Positions 50,085 to 60,800 of a stretch of 64,000 bases of DNA are shown piece after piece (the stretch's first letter is position 1; each line of letters begins with the position of its first letter). Made by a program: the position numbers and the translations under genes. The notes under the pieces are model-generated. The model was not told where the DNA came from and searched no databases. It worked only from the letters and a program-made list of their open reading frames with translations. This DNA comes from Theobroma cacao (Eukaryota; Streptophyta; Magnoliopsida; Malvales; Malvaceae): NCBI RefSeq assembly GCF_000208745.1, contig NC_030850.1, positions 8,146,151 through 8,210,150 of the forward strand, in the 5' to 3' direction.

Positions 50085-50520
50085 AGATCAAGGATATTGG
50101 ACATTTTATTTGGAATTATAACACTACAAATCAAGAATAATTAATTAAGTAGTAGATATCAAGTAAATATAACAACATATCAAGGATATTAAGGATTATA
50201 ATTGAAATTGTAACAGCTCAGATCAAGGATATCAAGTATTATGACTAGAAACGTATTATTACAAAACAAGTATATAATTAAACAGTATTACAGATATCAT
50301 CTATTATGCTTTGAACTATAATACCCCACAGATCAAGGATTTCAAATATTCAGCTTGAAAACGTAGCATCGCAGATCAAGGATATCAAGCATAATAATTT
50401 AAACTGTATTACTATAAATCAAGAATATCAAGTATTATGCTTAGTATCATAACACCCTATATTAAGGATATCATCTATTATATTCAAAATTGTAGCACTA
50501 CAGATCAAGGATATTTAGTA
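50085..50520. repeat. Degenerate minisatellite inside the Helitron
   Basis: About nine to ten degenerate units of roughly 40-60 bases, each carrying a core like AGATCAAGGATATCAAGTAT followed by a less conserved tail (ATTATG.TT.AAA..GTA). Spacing is irregular and several units are broken by substitutions. Confidence 0.75.
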
Positions 50521-52364
50521 GAAAAATCTAATAAATAATGATAATAATAGTAAGAAATAATAATTCTAAATTAAAAAGATTATAAATAATTAATAGTAAT
50601 AATAAATCAAAGATAATTATTTAAAAGTATTGATAATTTTTAAAGAAATTTTCTTGGTGTTTCAATTTTATTAACAAATTTTCATATTATATTTGAATTT
50701 TTACTATTTTTGATTATTTTGAGATGATTATAATGTTTGTTATTGCTTTGTTTGCATAGTGTTTCACTCAAAATAGAACACTTCATGAACCGTGACACAA
50801 TACATTAACCATTTTGCTTAAATTAAGACATGTCCATCATATAGGTATCCTGCAATATGCTATTGTAAATTATCACACACGCATGTTACCATGTTTTATG
50901 TTACTCAAGATTCAAAATTAGTCAACATTTAAAGGAAAAGCAGCTTCTGTGAAGTATTTTCCAATAGTTAGTTAATTTTTTAATACTGAAATGAATAAAA
51001 TCTAGTGTTCCCCTTTGCTAAAATCTAGAAGAAACTTTCTTACTTGTGATCCATATGATTTTTAAAACCTTTAAGAATTTTACTTAAGATAAGTTAAGAA
51101 AATAACCTTCTTATGTGTTTTTATTGGCATGTTTGATAAGCTTTAAAATGTAGATGCTTGCATGTAAATATTGATTCATGTAAATTTTGACGCAAGTAAT
51201 AATCTTGTACCCCATCTATATCAATAGTTTAATCTAAAACCTTTAAATATTATTCCAAGTACTGTTCTACATCATAGCTTACAGATCAGCTAAGTCTCTA
51301 AGTATATTCATATAAAGGGTATTTAAGAACAAATAATTTAAGAAAAACAAAAAAAAAAAATTACAAAATTGTAAAACATGTTAAGCAACACCACTAACAA
51401 AATGGTAGTAATAGTGGGAAGAGTTGGCCTATGAAATAAAATAAATCACCCAACCTTCGATTTTTTAAAATAAACATTTTAAATAGACAAATTGGTACAA
51501 AATTTGTCATCCTTAAAAAATTAATAACTTTTATTTTTTTTATGTAAAGATTTTGAAAACTAAAAGATTTGAACTTTAACTTCTCTAAAAATAAATAATA
51601 AACATTAAATTAAATTTTATTATTACTATAGATAATATATTTTCTTAGAAAGAAAATGGAAAAAAAAAATCAATCTGCAAATTATATTAATAATGGAGCT
51701 CTAACTGTTATCATAAACTTTTTTTTTCAACTAAAAATATGGACTCCAGTTGACACAATTATATAAATTTCATCGTCAATGTATAAGATAATAATAAGTA
51801 AATTTAAAAGGCTGGATCAAATATAAAATATAGAGGTATCTTTCTGATAAAAAAAAAAGTGACAACTAATAATTAGGAAGGCTACATGAAAACAAACCAC
51901 TGCATCTAAATAATTCATAGCATAATTTATGACAAATAACACTGTCAACGATTTGATTCCATATTCCAATACATATTTTTACTGACCTTAAAACAAAAAA
52001 CATAATAAAAAATTTGATTCCATATTACAATAAATATTTTTACTAGCTTTAACGAATTTGGACTGGATTTCTGTCCATGATTTATAAAATTGAGACAGTA
52101 TCTTAGATAATTAGATATCTTTGCTGACTTTCATATTTTAGATCTTCTAAAATAGTGAATACATCAGTTAGAATTAGCATAGATTTTAAAGACAATTTGA
52201 GTAAACTATTTCTCTCATACCTTTCCTCCCCAAGCTCAAAAAAGAATAGACAAATAAATCTTTATTCTTCTTGTTTACAAACTAAGACAAGATCTTAGAT
52301 AAACACAAACCAACAAATTCTCCAAGCCAAAAAATAAAAGAAAACCCAATTTCTAGAAGCACAG

Positions 52365-52470
52365 TTAGAATTTGTTGTTTCCAAAAATAAACCAATAAAC
52401 TGAAAACACACAAAGAATCTGTTGTTTCCAAACACAAACCAACAAACTCAAAACACAACAAAACTAATTT
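52365..52470. repeat. ~48-bp tandem duplication inside the Helitron
   Basis: Two neighbouring units share GAAT.TGTTGTTTCCAAA, then AAACCAA.AAACT.AAAACAC, with a few substitutions. An overlapping minus-strand ORF (52282-52476) is a by-product of this repeat. Confidence 0.7.
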
Positions 52471-53211
52471 ACTCACATTTCAATTTCAAATACACACGAA
52501 ACAAAAATCTATTAACAATAGAAGCGAGCAAAAGAATGAGCTTTTGAAAGCAAAACCACCACAAACTGAAGAAAAATGAAACCAAAAACAACCCTATAAA
52601 GAATGGAAGAAAGCATGAAGAGTTAAGCAAAGAAAATAAGATAAAACATCTGAAAGTAGAAAATGAGGAAAGAAAACTCTAAAAAAGCCAAAAATACTCT
52701 CATCCAAATTGACAAAACCGATGAACAAAACATACGAAAGACTTGAAAAAGATGGTGCTGCATCGAGCGGCCAAAAATAAATAGAGCACTCATTTTAGCC
52801 ACTCACATATCGAATCATACAAAGGAAATTGATTAAAACCATTTCTTGATGAGCTAAACCATGGAGTTTACATAATCGAAAAAAAAAAACGCTTCTAAAA
52901 AAAACTACGTGGAATAAAACCACACACGCAGTTATAGCATACTAGTAAAAAATTGAAAAACCAAGACAAAGTAACATACCAACTAATGTATGACCAAAGG
53001 CTGAAAACTTTTCTTTCCCAAACCCAACATTTGAACCAAGTTGAAAGCTTTTTCTTTCCCAGCACATAATTCCATGTATATTTTTTTTCCCTCTAAATGT
53101 AAAAAAAAGAAAAAAAGACACCAACCAAATTTATCCACGTGGAATCCAAGCTTTGACCCAAACACGTAAAAAAATTTAGTATTTATTTGGTGAGAAATAA
53201 AAAGTGTTTGC

Positions 53212-53715
53212 TTTATATAGAAAATAAGTGTTGAAGAATGGTGAGGACATCGGCACATTGGATTTATACGGAGAATTGATGCTTTGTTGGGGAAAACCAA
53301 ACTCTACCTCATGATGTAAGCCTATTTTACCCATAATCAATGCAAAACATGCAAAGAAATTATTGAGGATGGAAGCTTTGTTAGCTGTTCCTACTGTCGC
53401 ACGTCAACTAGAGACACCTAAAACGCATTCAAAGAGGCAAAAAACTTGACAAAATGTGAGAGCTTTATAGAAAATGAGTGTTGGAGAATGGTGGGGACAC
53501 CAACACATTGGATTTATATGTTGAATTTATGTTTTGTTGGGTCATAGGAAAAACCAAACTCCACCTCATGATGTAAGCCTAACACGTCAAAGAAATTACC
53601 AAAAATGGAAACCTTGTTAGCTGTTTCCACCACCACACGTCAACTAGAAACACCCAAGACGTGGCATTCATAGAGGCAAAAAAACATGGCCAAATGTGGG
53701 AGTTTCATTGAGGCT
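53212..53715. repeat. ~250-bp tandem duplication near the Helitron 5' end
   Basis: Units at about 53212-53467 and 53468-53715 share ATAGAAAAT.AGTGTTG.AGAATGGTG, ACATTGGATTTATA, CTCATGATGTAAGCCTA, TTGTTAGCTGTT and CACGTCAACTAGA in the same order, with small indels. Divergence is high enough to suggest the duplication is not recent. Confidence 0.8.
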
Positions 53716-53735
53716 TCTTTTTAGTTATAGGTAGA

Positions 53736-55614
53736 TATGGTTTATAGTTATTTTTCTTTTATTTTTCTGTCTTTTATTTTTCCTCCCTCTTTTATTGTTT
53801 CTTTTTGTTTTAATTATTTTTAAAAAAATATATGATTTGTAATAAATTGAAAAAAAAAATCAAAGATTATTTTGGACAACCAATTTGTGTTTTATTTTTT
53901 ATTTCTTTTCACAAAATTACAACTCATATACACATGATGTGCCCTAGGTAAACACAATTTCTCTTATCTTCCAGCATGTTTGATTTGAAGAAAGGGATAG
54001 AGGGGAATAAAATAGCTATCCTCTAAAAATAGAATGTAGTAGGAATAACCGTTATATAGTTTAATTCGTAGAACGAACTAGAATAATAATTGATATTATG
54101 ACTTATTTTAATGTTTTGTTAGTAAAAATAGGTTTGAAATAACAAAGGAATAGGTAATGAATAAGATAAAAATATCTTTTATTTTATAATAATGCAATTT
54201 GTAATTTAAAATATTTATTTTTATAACTTATTAAAATGATTAATAAATTGTTATTTAAAACTTAAATATGATTATTTGTCTTATTTTATTTTTTAAATAT
54301 TGATGATTTTATAATTTATTTAAAATATTAATAATTTATAATTAATACATTAAAATGATTATTTTATTTTTAATCTTTTTTTTAAATATTAATCTAATTT
54401 TAAAATCTAAAATATTAATTTTTAGTCTTTTTAGTTTTTCCCTTTTAGTATTTTTTTTTTCTTTCTTCTCAATTGGCCAACCATCAAAGATGTGGCTTAT
54501 TAATTTGGTGTTCCCTATGATTGGATCTGGCCACCAGAGCGCCAAATTGGCATTTTCTACATCTATATCTAGTCATGCAATTCCAAATTCGATTATGGGA
54601 TCTGGTCAAAATGCTTCAAATTAGTATTTCCCACTATTGGAATTGGTGTTGTTGTCACTTTTTGGTGGTGGAGAGAATTTACAGAAAGGCAAGAGATGGG
54701 TAAAGAAAGAAAAAATGTGAAAAATGAAAAGTTTTTATATTATATGGGAATAATTTTTGAAATTATAAAAAGACAATTTCGTCCAATCAAAATTTTTTCT
54801 TATTCCCACAAACCCGAAATAGCCATTATCAAGGGGGTTCGGTGTTGCCTATTTTAACCCTTATTAGAATAGCCATTATGAAGAATGATCATTGCATGAA
54901 TCAAATGCAAGATTAAAATGGTAATAAGAATAGCCATTCTCTCGAACCAAATACACCCTTTAAAGTTTCAAATTTAAATAAATAAAAATCAACCTCGTCA
55001 CATAGGAAAAAAAACACAATAATTACAAAAACTATCACATAATACACAAGAAAGAAAAATAAGGATTAGGGTTTTAGATTTTTTAGGTTTTTTTCTAAAA
55101 GTTGAATTTCAATTTTTGGGTTTTTGGAAAAAAAAAAGGTGTTTGTGAATAAATCAATTGGTGAAAAGGAAAGGGAGAGAGAAGAAGAAACCGTAGCTGG
55201 TTGTGACAAAATTTGGTCAATGATGACTAGATTTATAAGTTTTAAACTTTTGATTTATTTGAGATTTAAAAGAAAAGTTTGGGAATTTGATTAAAAAATT
55301 ATTTAGTTCTTTCAAAATTACGTTGTATTGGAGTGGAAGGAAGGAAAAAAATAAATGAAAAAGAAAGAAGAAAAAGGAGTGGGCTGCTCGACCCTGATCC
55401 ACCAAACTTAACCCAACCCATAATTGACCAAGCTTAAAACAATTTTAAGTTTATAAATTTAAGTTAGGCACACTTGAAGAACATTTTCCTAATTCATTTT
55501 TCATGTGTTTATTTATTTTTATTTATGTGGATATTTAAATTTGTGAAAATATTTAAAAAATGATAATAAAATAATAAAAAATATAAATATTTAATAAAAT
55601 TTTCATTCAACAAA
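53736..55614. other. AT-rich intergenic DNA with a possible DNA transposon
   Basis: From about 53968 to 54960 the ends look like weak inverted repeats (TGTTTGATTTGAAGAAAGGG on the left; reverse complement of the right end TGTATTTGGTTCGAGAGAAT), with GAATAGCCATT motifs near the right end. This may be a decayed MITE-type element, but matching is too poor to be sure. No gene was seen. Confidence 0.35.
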
Positions 55615-56895
55615 TTGAATTGGCAAAATAGTCAAATAAGTCTTTCAACTATACCAAAAAAGTCAATTTAGCCCATATCTTTTTATTACATTCAAATAAA
55701 TTCCTAAATTCTTATTTTATGTCAATAAATCACTTTCACCAACAATTTTTGATGTCACGTCTTTTGTCACGTGGCATATTGGCTTACATCTTAGTGACAT
55801 CAATGCCATGTGGTAGATGGTATGACATAAAAAATTATTGACGAAGAATTGGATTATTTTCTTTTACCCATTCAAATGTACAAAAATTATTGGTTAGGAA
55901 TTTGAAATAAAAAATAAAAAAAAAACTAGTTGCTTCAAGTTGATTGCCATCATTTATTAATTAATTACTATTTTCTTAATTGAAGTCATTATTCTTAATG
56001 AAAAAACCTAATCTAACTTTTCCAGTTCGATTGAAGCCATTGTTGCTCATAAACAAATATTCAGTTATTCACTATCTTCAACATTTCCTAAACCTAACGT
56101 CTCTTATAGGTTGAGTGTCCTCTTCCTGTCTGTAAATCATATTCCTTTTCTAAAAATTAGTCTTTTAGATAGTCTTGAATTTTTCAAAAACTGTGATGTG
56201 ATAAATGTGAAGAGAGAATTTATTTTTGACTTTCTTTTCTCAAAATTGTATCTAGGTATTTTGGAATTTCTCTACAATCCCTAAACCTATATATTTTATA
56301 GTAACATACTTTATAGTCAGAATGTATTTTCCTTGTCTACAATTAATATTCTTTTCCTAAAAATCGTTTTTTAGATAGTTTTGAATTTTCAAAAACTGTG
56401 AAAGATATGGAGAAAAAAATCTATTATTGACTTATTCTTTTCAAAATCGTATTTAGGTATTCTCGGATTTCTATATACAAAGTTTCAATCGAGTAACAAT
56501 GGTTTCAATCAAACTGAAAAAGTTGATTTAGGTTTTTTTTTGTTAGAAAGGGTTGTTAAAGATAGTAATCAGATAAGAAAAAATTATAATTAGTAATTAT
56601 ATTTTTTTCGCAAATTTCGACCAATAATTTTTAAATATTTGGATGAATAAAAAAAAACTTAATTCTTAATTAGTAATTTGTTACGCGTATTGATGTCATC
56701 AAAATAACACATTAACATCTTATATGGTAAATAAGATGGCATATAAAATTATTGGCTATTGACTTAATAAAAAAAGACTTATTTAACTCAAAATAAGAAT
56801 TCATGGATTTATTTGAACTTAATAAAAGTATAAGAACTAAATTAATTTTTTTGGTATAATTCGAAAGCTTATTTATATATTTAATCAATTGAATA
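55615..56895. mobile_element. Long terminal inverted repeat (foldback/MULE-like) element
   Basis: The left arm (about 55615-55945) matches the reverse complement of the right arm (about 56575-56895). Shared blocks in the same order are AACTATACCAAAAAAGT, TTCAAATAAAT.C.T.AATTC, TTATTTT, TGACATCAAT and AAATTATTGG. The ~630-bp centre has no ORF and carries its own tandem duplication. Long arms, a non-coding centre and an AT-rich target fit a foldback or MULE-derived non-autonomous element. No target duplication was confirmed. Confidence 0.6.
56095..56475. repeat. ~180-bp tandem duplication in the centre of the foldback element
   Basis: Units at about 56095-56290 and 56300-56475 both contain TTTTAGATAGT.TTGAATTTT, CAAAAACTGTGA, TCTCAAAAT/TTTCAAAAT and a closing TAGGTATT. 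Several substitutions and short indels separate them. Confidence 0.7.
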
Positions 56896-57377
56896 ATTAA
56901 AAATAATAATTATTTAGAAAAATCTCTTAAAAATGACGTTTTCTTAAACATCAAAAGAGAACAATTATGAAATCTTATCAAAAAGTGTGACAAGAGGATT
57001 TTAAAAATTATTTAAAAAATTTATTTCTAAATAATTAAAAAATGGAAAAGATGGAATGTGTAAAAATTAAAATTGTTAATCAATTGTCAATTGCATCACA
57101 TATTTATTTTTTTGCATCTTAGGTATTAAATTTTTATTATGTAAGTAAATGAAAATCAATTAATGATGGAATTAAAAAAAGTTATAATTAGCAATTTTCT
57201 TAAAAAAACCAAGTGAGGAAATGTTTTAAAATAATTTCCAATATTTTTTTTTTCACAAATAAAATTCTTCTTTCCAATTTCTAGTCCAAAAATGCGCTGT
57301 ATTCTATTGCCCATATACAGGCAGTAATAATAATAAAAAAAACAAGCCAGAAGTGAAAGATGAACACTCAAACACTA
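56896..57377. other. AT-rich DNA next to the inner edge of duplication arm B
   Basis: No gene was recognised. The ORF at 57156-57371 on the minus strand is low-complexity. Homology with arm A starts at about 57378. Confidence 0.5.
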
Positions 57378-57811
57378 CTACATGAAACCCTAAGCAGAGG
57401 TTGGTTTAATTGAACAAAAAAAAAAAATATAGATACCTCAACGCTATCAATCCTTGGAATATCTATCTCTCACCGTCTGCAGCGGAAACTCTTGCAATCC
57501 AAGCTAGCAATCTCTGCTCCTATCCATTTCTTACAAAGGTAGTACTTGTTAGATTGTGTTATCCCACTTCAACTATGCGTTGGTCTAATTTCTTTTATTT
57601 TGAATTTTGAATCTATTTCTTGTTCTTTTTGTTATTGTTTCTAATATAATGAATCTTAGAAGCTTCATCGGTTCTTGACATTCTTTCTGATTGGGATCGC
57701 ATCGCATTTTTCTGCGAATTGGATTGCCATTGCCTAACGTGCGATCCTGTTCGAAAATCGCAGGGAAGTAGCGAATTCGGGTCGGAAAAGGGTAACAAGA
57801 AGGGTGGTACA
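57378..57811 (+). promoter_or_regulatory. Proximal promoter, leader exon and 5'-UTR intron of eIF5B copy B
   Basis: The non-coding exon ends at 57538 (ACAAAG|GTAGTA) and the coding exon starts at 57764 after AATCGCAG. The leader has no ATG before 57812. One extra base relative to copy A keeps the upstream frame open here, but without an ATG it cannot extend the protein. Confidence 0.6.
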
Positions 57812-60800
57812 ATGTTGGGAGGGTCGGCTTTTGATGCTCTTGCTAATGATGATGATGGAGAGGTGGTTAATGACTCTCTAAAGGAAGAGGGTGAAGTTGA
57901 GGAGGAGGAGGAGGAGAATGATGATCATGCGCTCGCTAAAGCTTTGAGAGGGAAAAAGAAGAAGTCCAAGGGGCCAAAGAAGGGTGGAAGTTGGTTTACA
58001 GCGGCTGCACTTGATGAGCTAGATGATGACGCGGGTGAGAAAGATGATGAGAAGAAAGATGAGGAAGAAGATACTCCATTTCCTTTCTCGGATAAGAAAA
58101 AGAAGTCGTCCAAGTGTTCTAAGAAGAGTGGTGGAATGTTTGGAGGGTCGGCTTTTGATGCAATTGCAAATGAAGATGATAATGGGGAGATGGTTGAGGA
58201 GGAGGAGGATGATGATGTGCTTGCCAAAGCTTTTACAGGGAAAAAGAAGAAGTCCAAGGGGGAAAAGAAGGGTGGAATGTTTGGACGATCTGCTTTTGAT
58301 GCAATTTCTAAGGAAGATGATAATGGGGAGATGGTTGAGGAAGAGAGTAAGGTTGAGGAGGAGGAGGAGGAGGAGGAGGATGATGATGATGATGTGCTTG
58401 CCAAAGCTTTTACAGGGAAAAAGAAGAAGTCCAGGGTGGGAAAGAAGGGTGGAAGTTGGTTTGCAGCGGCAGCACTTGATGAGCTTGATGATGAAGCAGG
58501 TGAGAAAGAGGATGAGAAGAAAGATGAGGAAGATGATGTTCCTTCATTTCCCTTCTCGGATAAGAAAAAGAAGTCCTCAAGGTCTTCTAAGAAGAGTGGT
58601 AATTCCTTTAGTGCAGCATTACTCGATGAGGAAGATGATGGAGAGGCTTCTATATCTGAGCCCCCTGTTGTTGATGATTACGACGATGTTTCGGCGATTG
58701 CATTTTCAGGTAAGAAAAAAAAATCATCCAAGAAGAAGAGCAGTAGTGCTTTTGCAATCTTGACTGATGGTACAGAGCCACAAAGTGAAGTTACAGATGT
58801 GGTTGAACCTGAACAACCAAGCTTAGGAACTAGTAATGTTGAAACTGATGTTTCTAAAACTAACAAGACTGAAGAGGTTGTAGAAACTTCAAAGAATAAG
58901 AAGAAGAAGAAGAAAAATAAGAGCGGAAGGACTGTGCAAGAGGAGGAGGACTTGGATAAAATTCTTGCAGAACTTGGTGAGGGGCCTCCTGTATCAAAAC
59001 CTGCCACACCTCCTTCCCCAGAGGAGAAAATTCAGGTTCAGCCTGAAACAGTTATCCCTGCTGATGCCCCGGGTGATAAGGAAGGTGAGGAGGAAAGTGT
59101 GGAGTCTGCTGCAGCAAAGAAGAAGAAAAAGAAGAAGGAAAAGGGAAAGGAGAAGAAGGCAGCAGCTGCTGCTGCTGCTGCAGCTTCAGCAGATGTTAAG
59201 GAAGAAATTCAAGAGGAAACAAAAATTGAGACCTCTGATGCCAAAAAGAAAGATGCTAAGAGTAAAGCTGCTGACAAGAAACTGCCAAAGCATGTTAGGG
59301 AGATGCAAGAGGCACTCGCTAGGAGAAAAGAAGCGGAAGAGAGGAAGAAAAGGGAAGAAGAGGAGAGGTTGAGGAAGGAAGAGGAAGAGCGACGTCGACA
59401 AGAAGAGCTAGAGCGGCAAGCAGAAGAGGCTAGGCGTAGGAAAAAAGAAAGGGAAAAGGAGAAGCTCTTAAAGAAGAAGCAGGAAGGTAAACTATTAACA
59501 GGAAAGCAAAAGGAAGAAGCCCGTCGCCTTGAGGCCATGAGGAACCAGATACTGGGTGGCAAAGGAGTCTCGTCTCTGCCTAGTGCAGACAAAGATGGTG
59601 CACCTACAAAACGACCTATATATCAAACAAAGAAGTCTAAAACAGCTCATCATCACGCAAATGTTGCTGCTTCTACTAAGCCCGAGGAAAAGGTACAATT
59701 GAAGGAAAAACAGCAAGAAGAGCAGGAGACCAAGGAGGAATTGAATTCCATGGAAGATGAGAAGGTTGATGAGGTGGAATCAAATAACACAGAAGAGAAA
59801 TCTGTAGTTGCAGATGCTGCTGAAGAGAATGGAATGGAAGAAGAGGATGATGATGATGGTGAATGGGATGAAAAAAGCTGGGATGATGTTAATCTTAATG
59901 TTAAGGGTGCCTTTGATGATGAAGAGGCTGATTCCGAGCCTAAGCCTGTGGTGCAGAAAGATAGAAAGAGTGCTGCATCAGCTTCACGCAATGCAGGTGG
60001 TGGTTAGGACTGTCATTGCTTGTTGGATTCTGTTGCCTCCAGATTTGCTTTAATTTTGTTAACTTTTTATTTTGTTTTTTTATTGTGTTTCACAGCCCCT
60101 GCTGCAGTCACCAAGCCGACAGTTGAGGCCAAGAAAGCCACTGCTTCCCGATCAATTAAATCTCAAGATGATGAAAGTAAGAAAGGTCATCCTGAGGTTG
60201 AAGCTCAAGACAAAAATATGAAAAAAAATACTGGTGTGAAAAATAAAGCACCCATATTAGATGCTCCTTCTAAGCAGACTGAAGAAAACCTCCGTTCCCC
60301 AATTTGCTGCATTATGGGCCATGTTGACACTGGTAAAACAAAGCTTCTGGATTGCATCCGAGGCACTAATGTTCAGGAAGGTGAGGCTGGTGGTATTACA
60401 CAACAGATTGGTGCAACATATTTTCCTGCTGAGAACATACGGGAGAGAACTAAGGAACTGAAAGCTGATGCCAAGTTGAAGGTTCCAGGCTTGTTGGTCA
60501 TTGATACCCCTGGTCATGAATCCTTTACAAATCTTCGGTCAAGGGGATCAAGTTTATGTGATATTGCCATTTTGGTTGTTGACATTATGCATGGATTAGA
60601 GCCACAGACGATAGAATCACTTAATCTTTTGAAAATGAGGAACACTGAGTTTATTGTTGCATTGAATAAGGTCAGGCTGGATTTTAGTCTCAACTTTGGC
60701 TTAGCGGTTGTATTCCTCTCCTTCTTTGATGGTTTATTTATTTATTTTTCTTATATAAAAAATTGCAGGTTGACAGACTTTATGGCTGGAAAGTTCTACG

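Larger units (their letters stand above)
49652..53735 (-). mobile_element. Non-autonomous Helitron, about 4.1 kb
   Basis: Read on the minus strand, the element starts TCTACCTATAACTAAAAAGA at 53735 and ends CGCACGGGTCCATTTCTAG at 49652. The base before TC is A and the base after CTAG is T, which is the A|TC...CTRR|T insertion pattern of Helitrons. A start of the type TCT(A/C)..TATAA..AAAAAG and a CACGGGT block shortly before CTAG are typical of plant Helitrons. The subterminal hairpin is weak here. No Rep/helicase frame was found, so the copy is non-autonomous. It carries a minisatellite and two tandem duplications. Confidence 0.65.
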
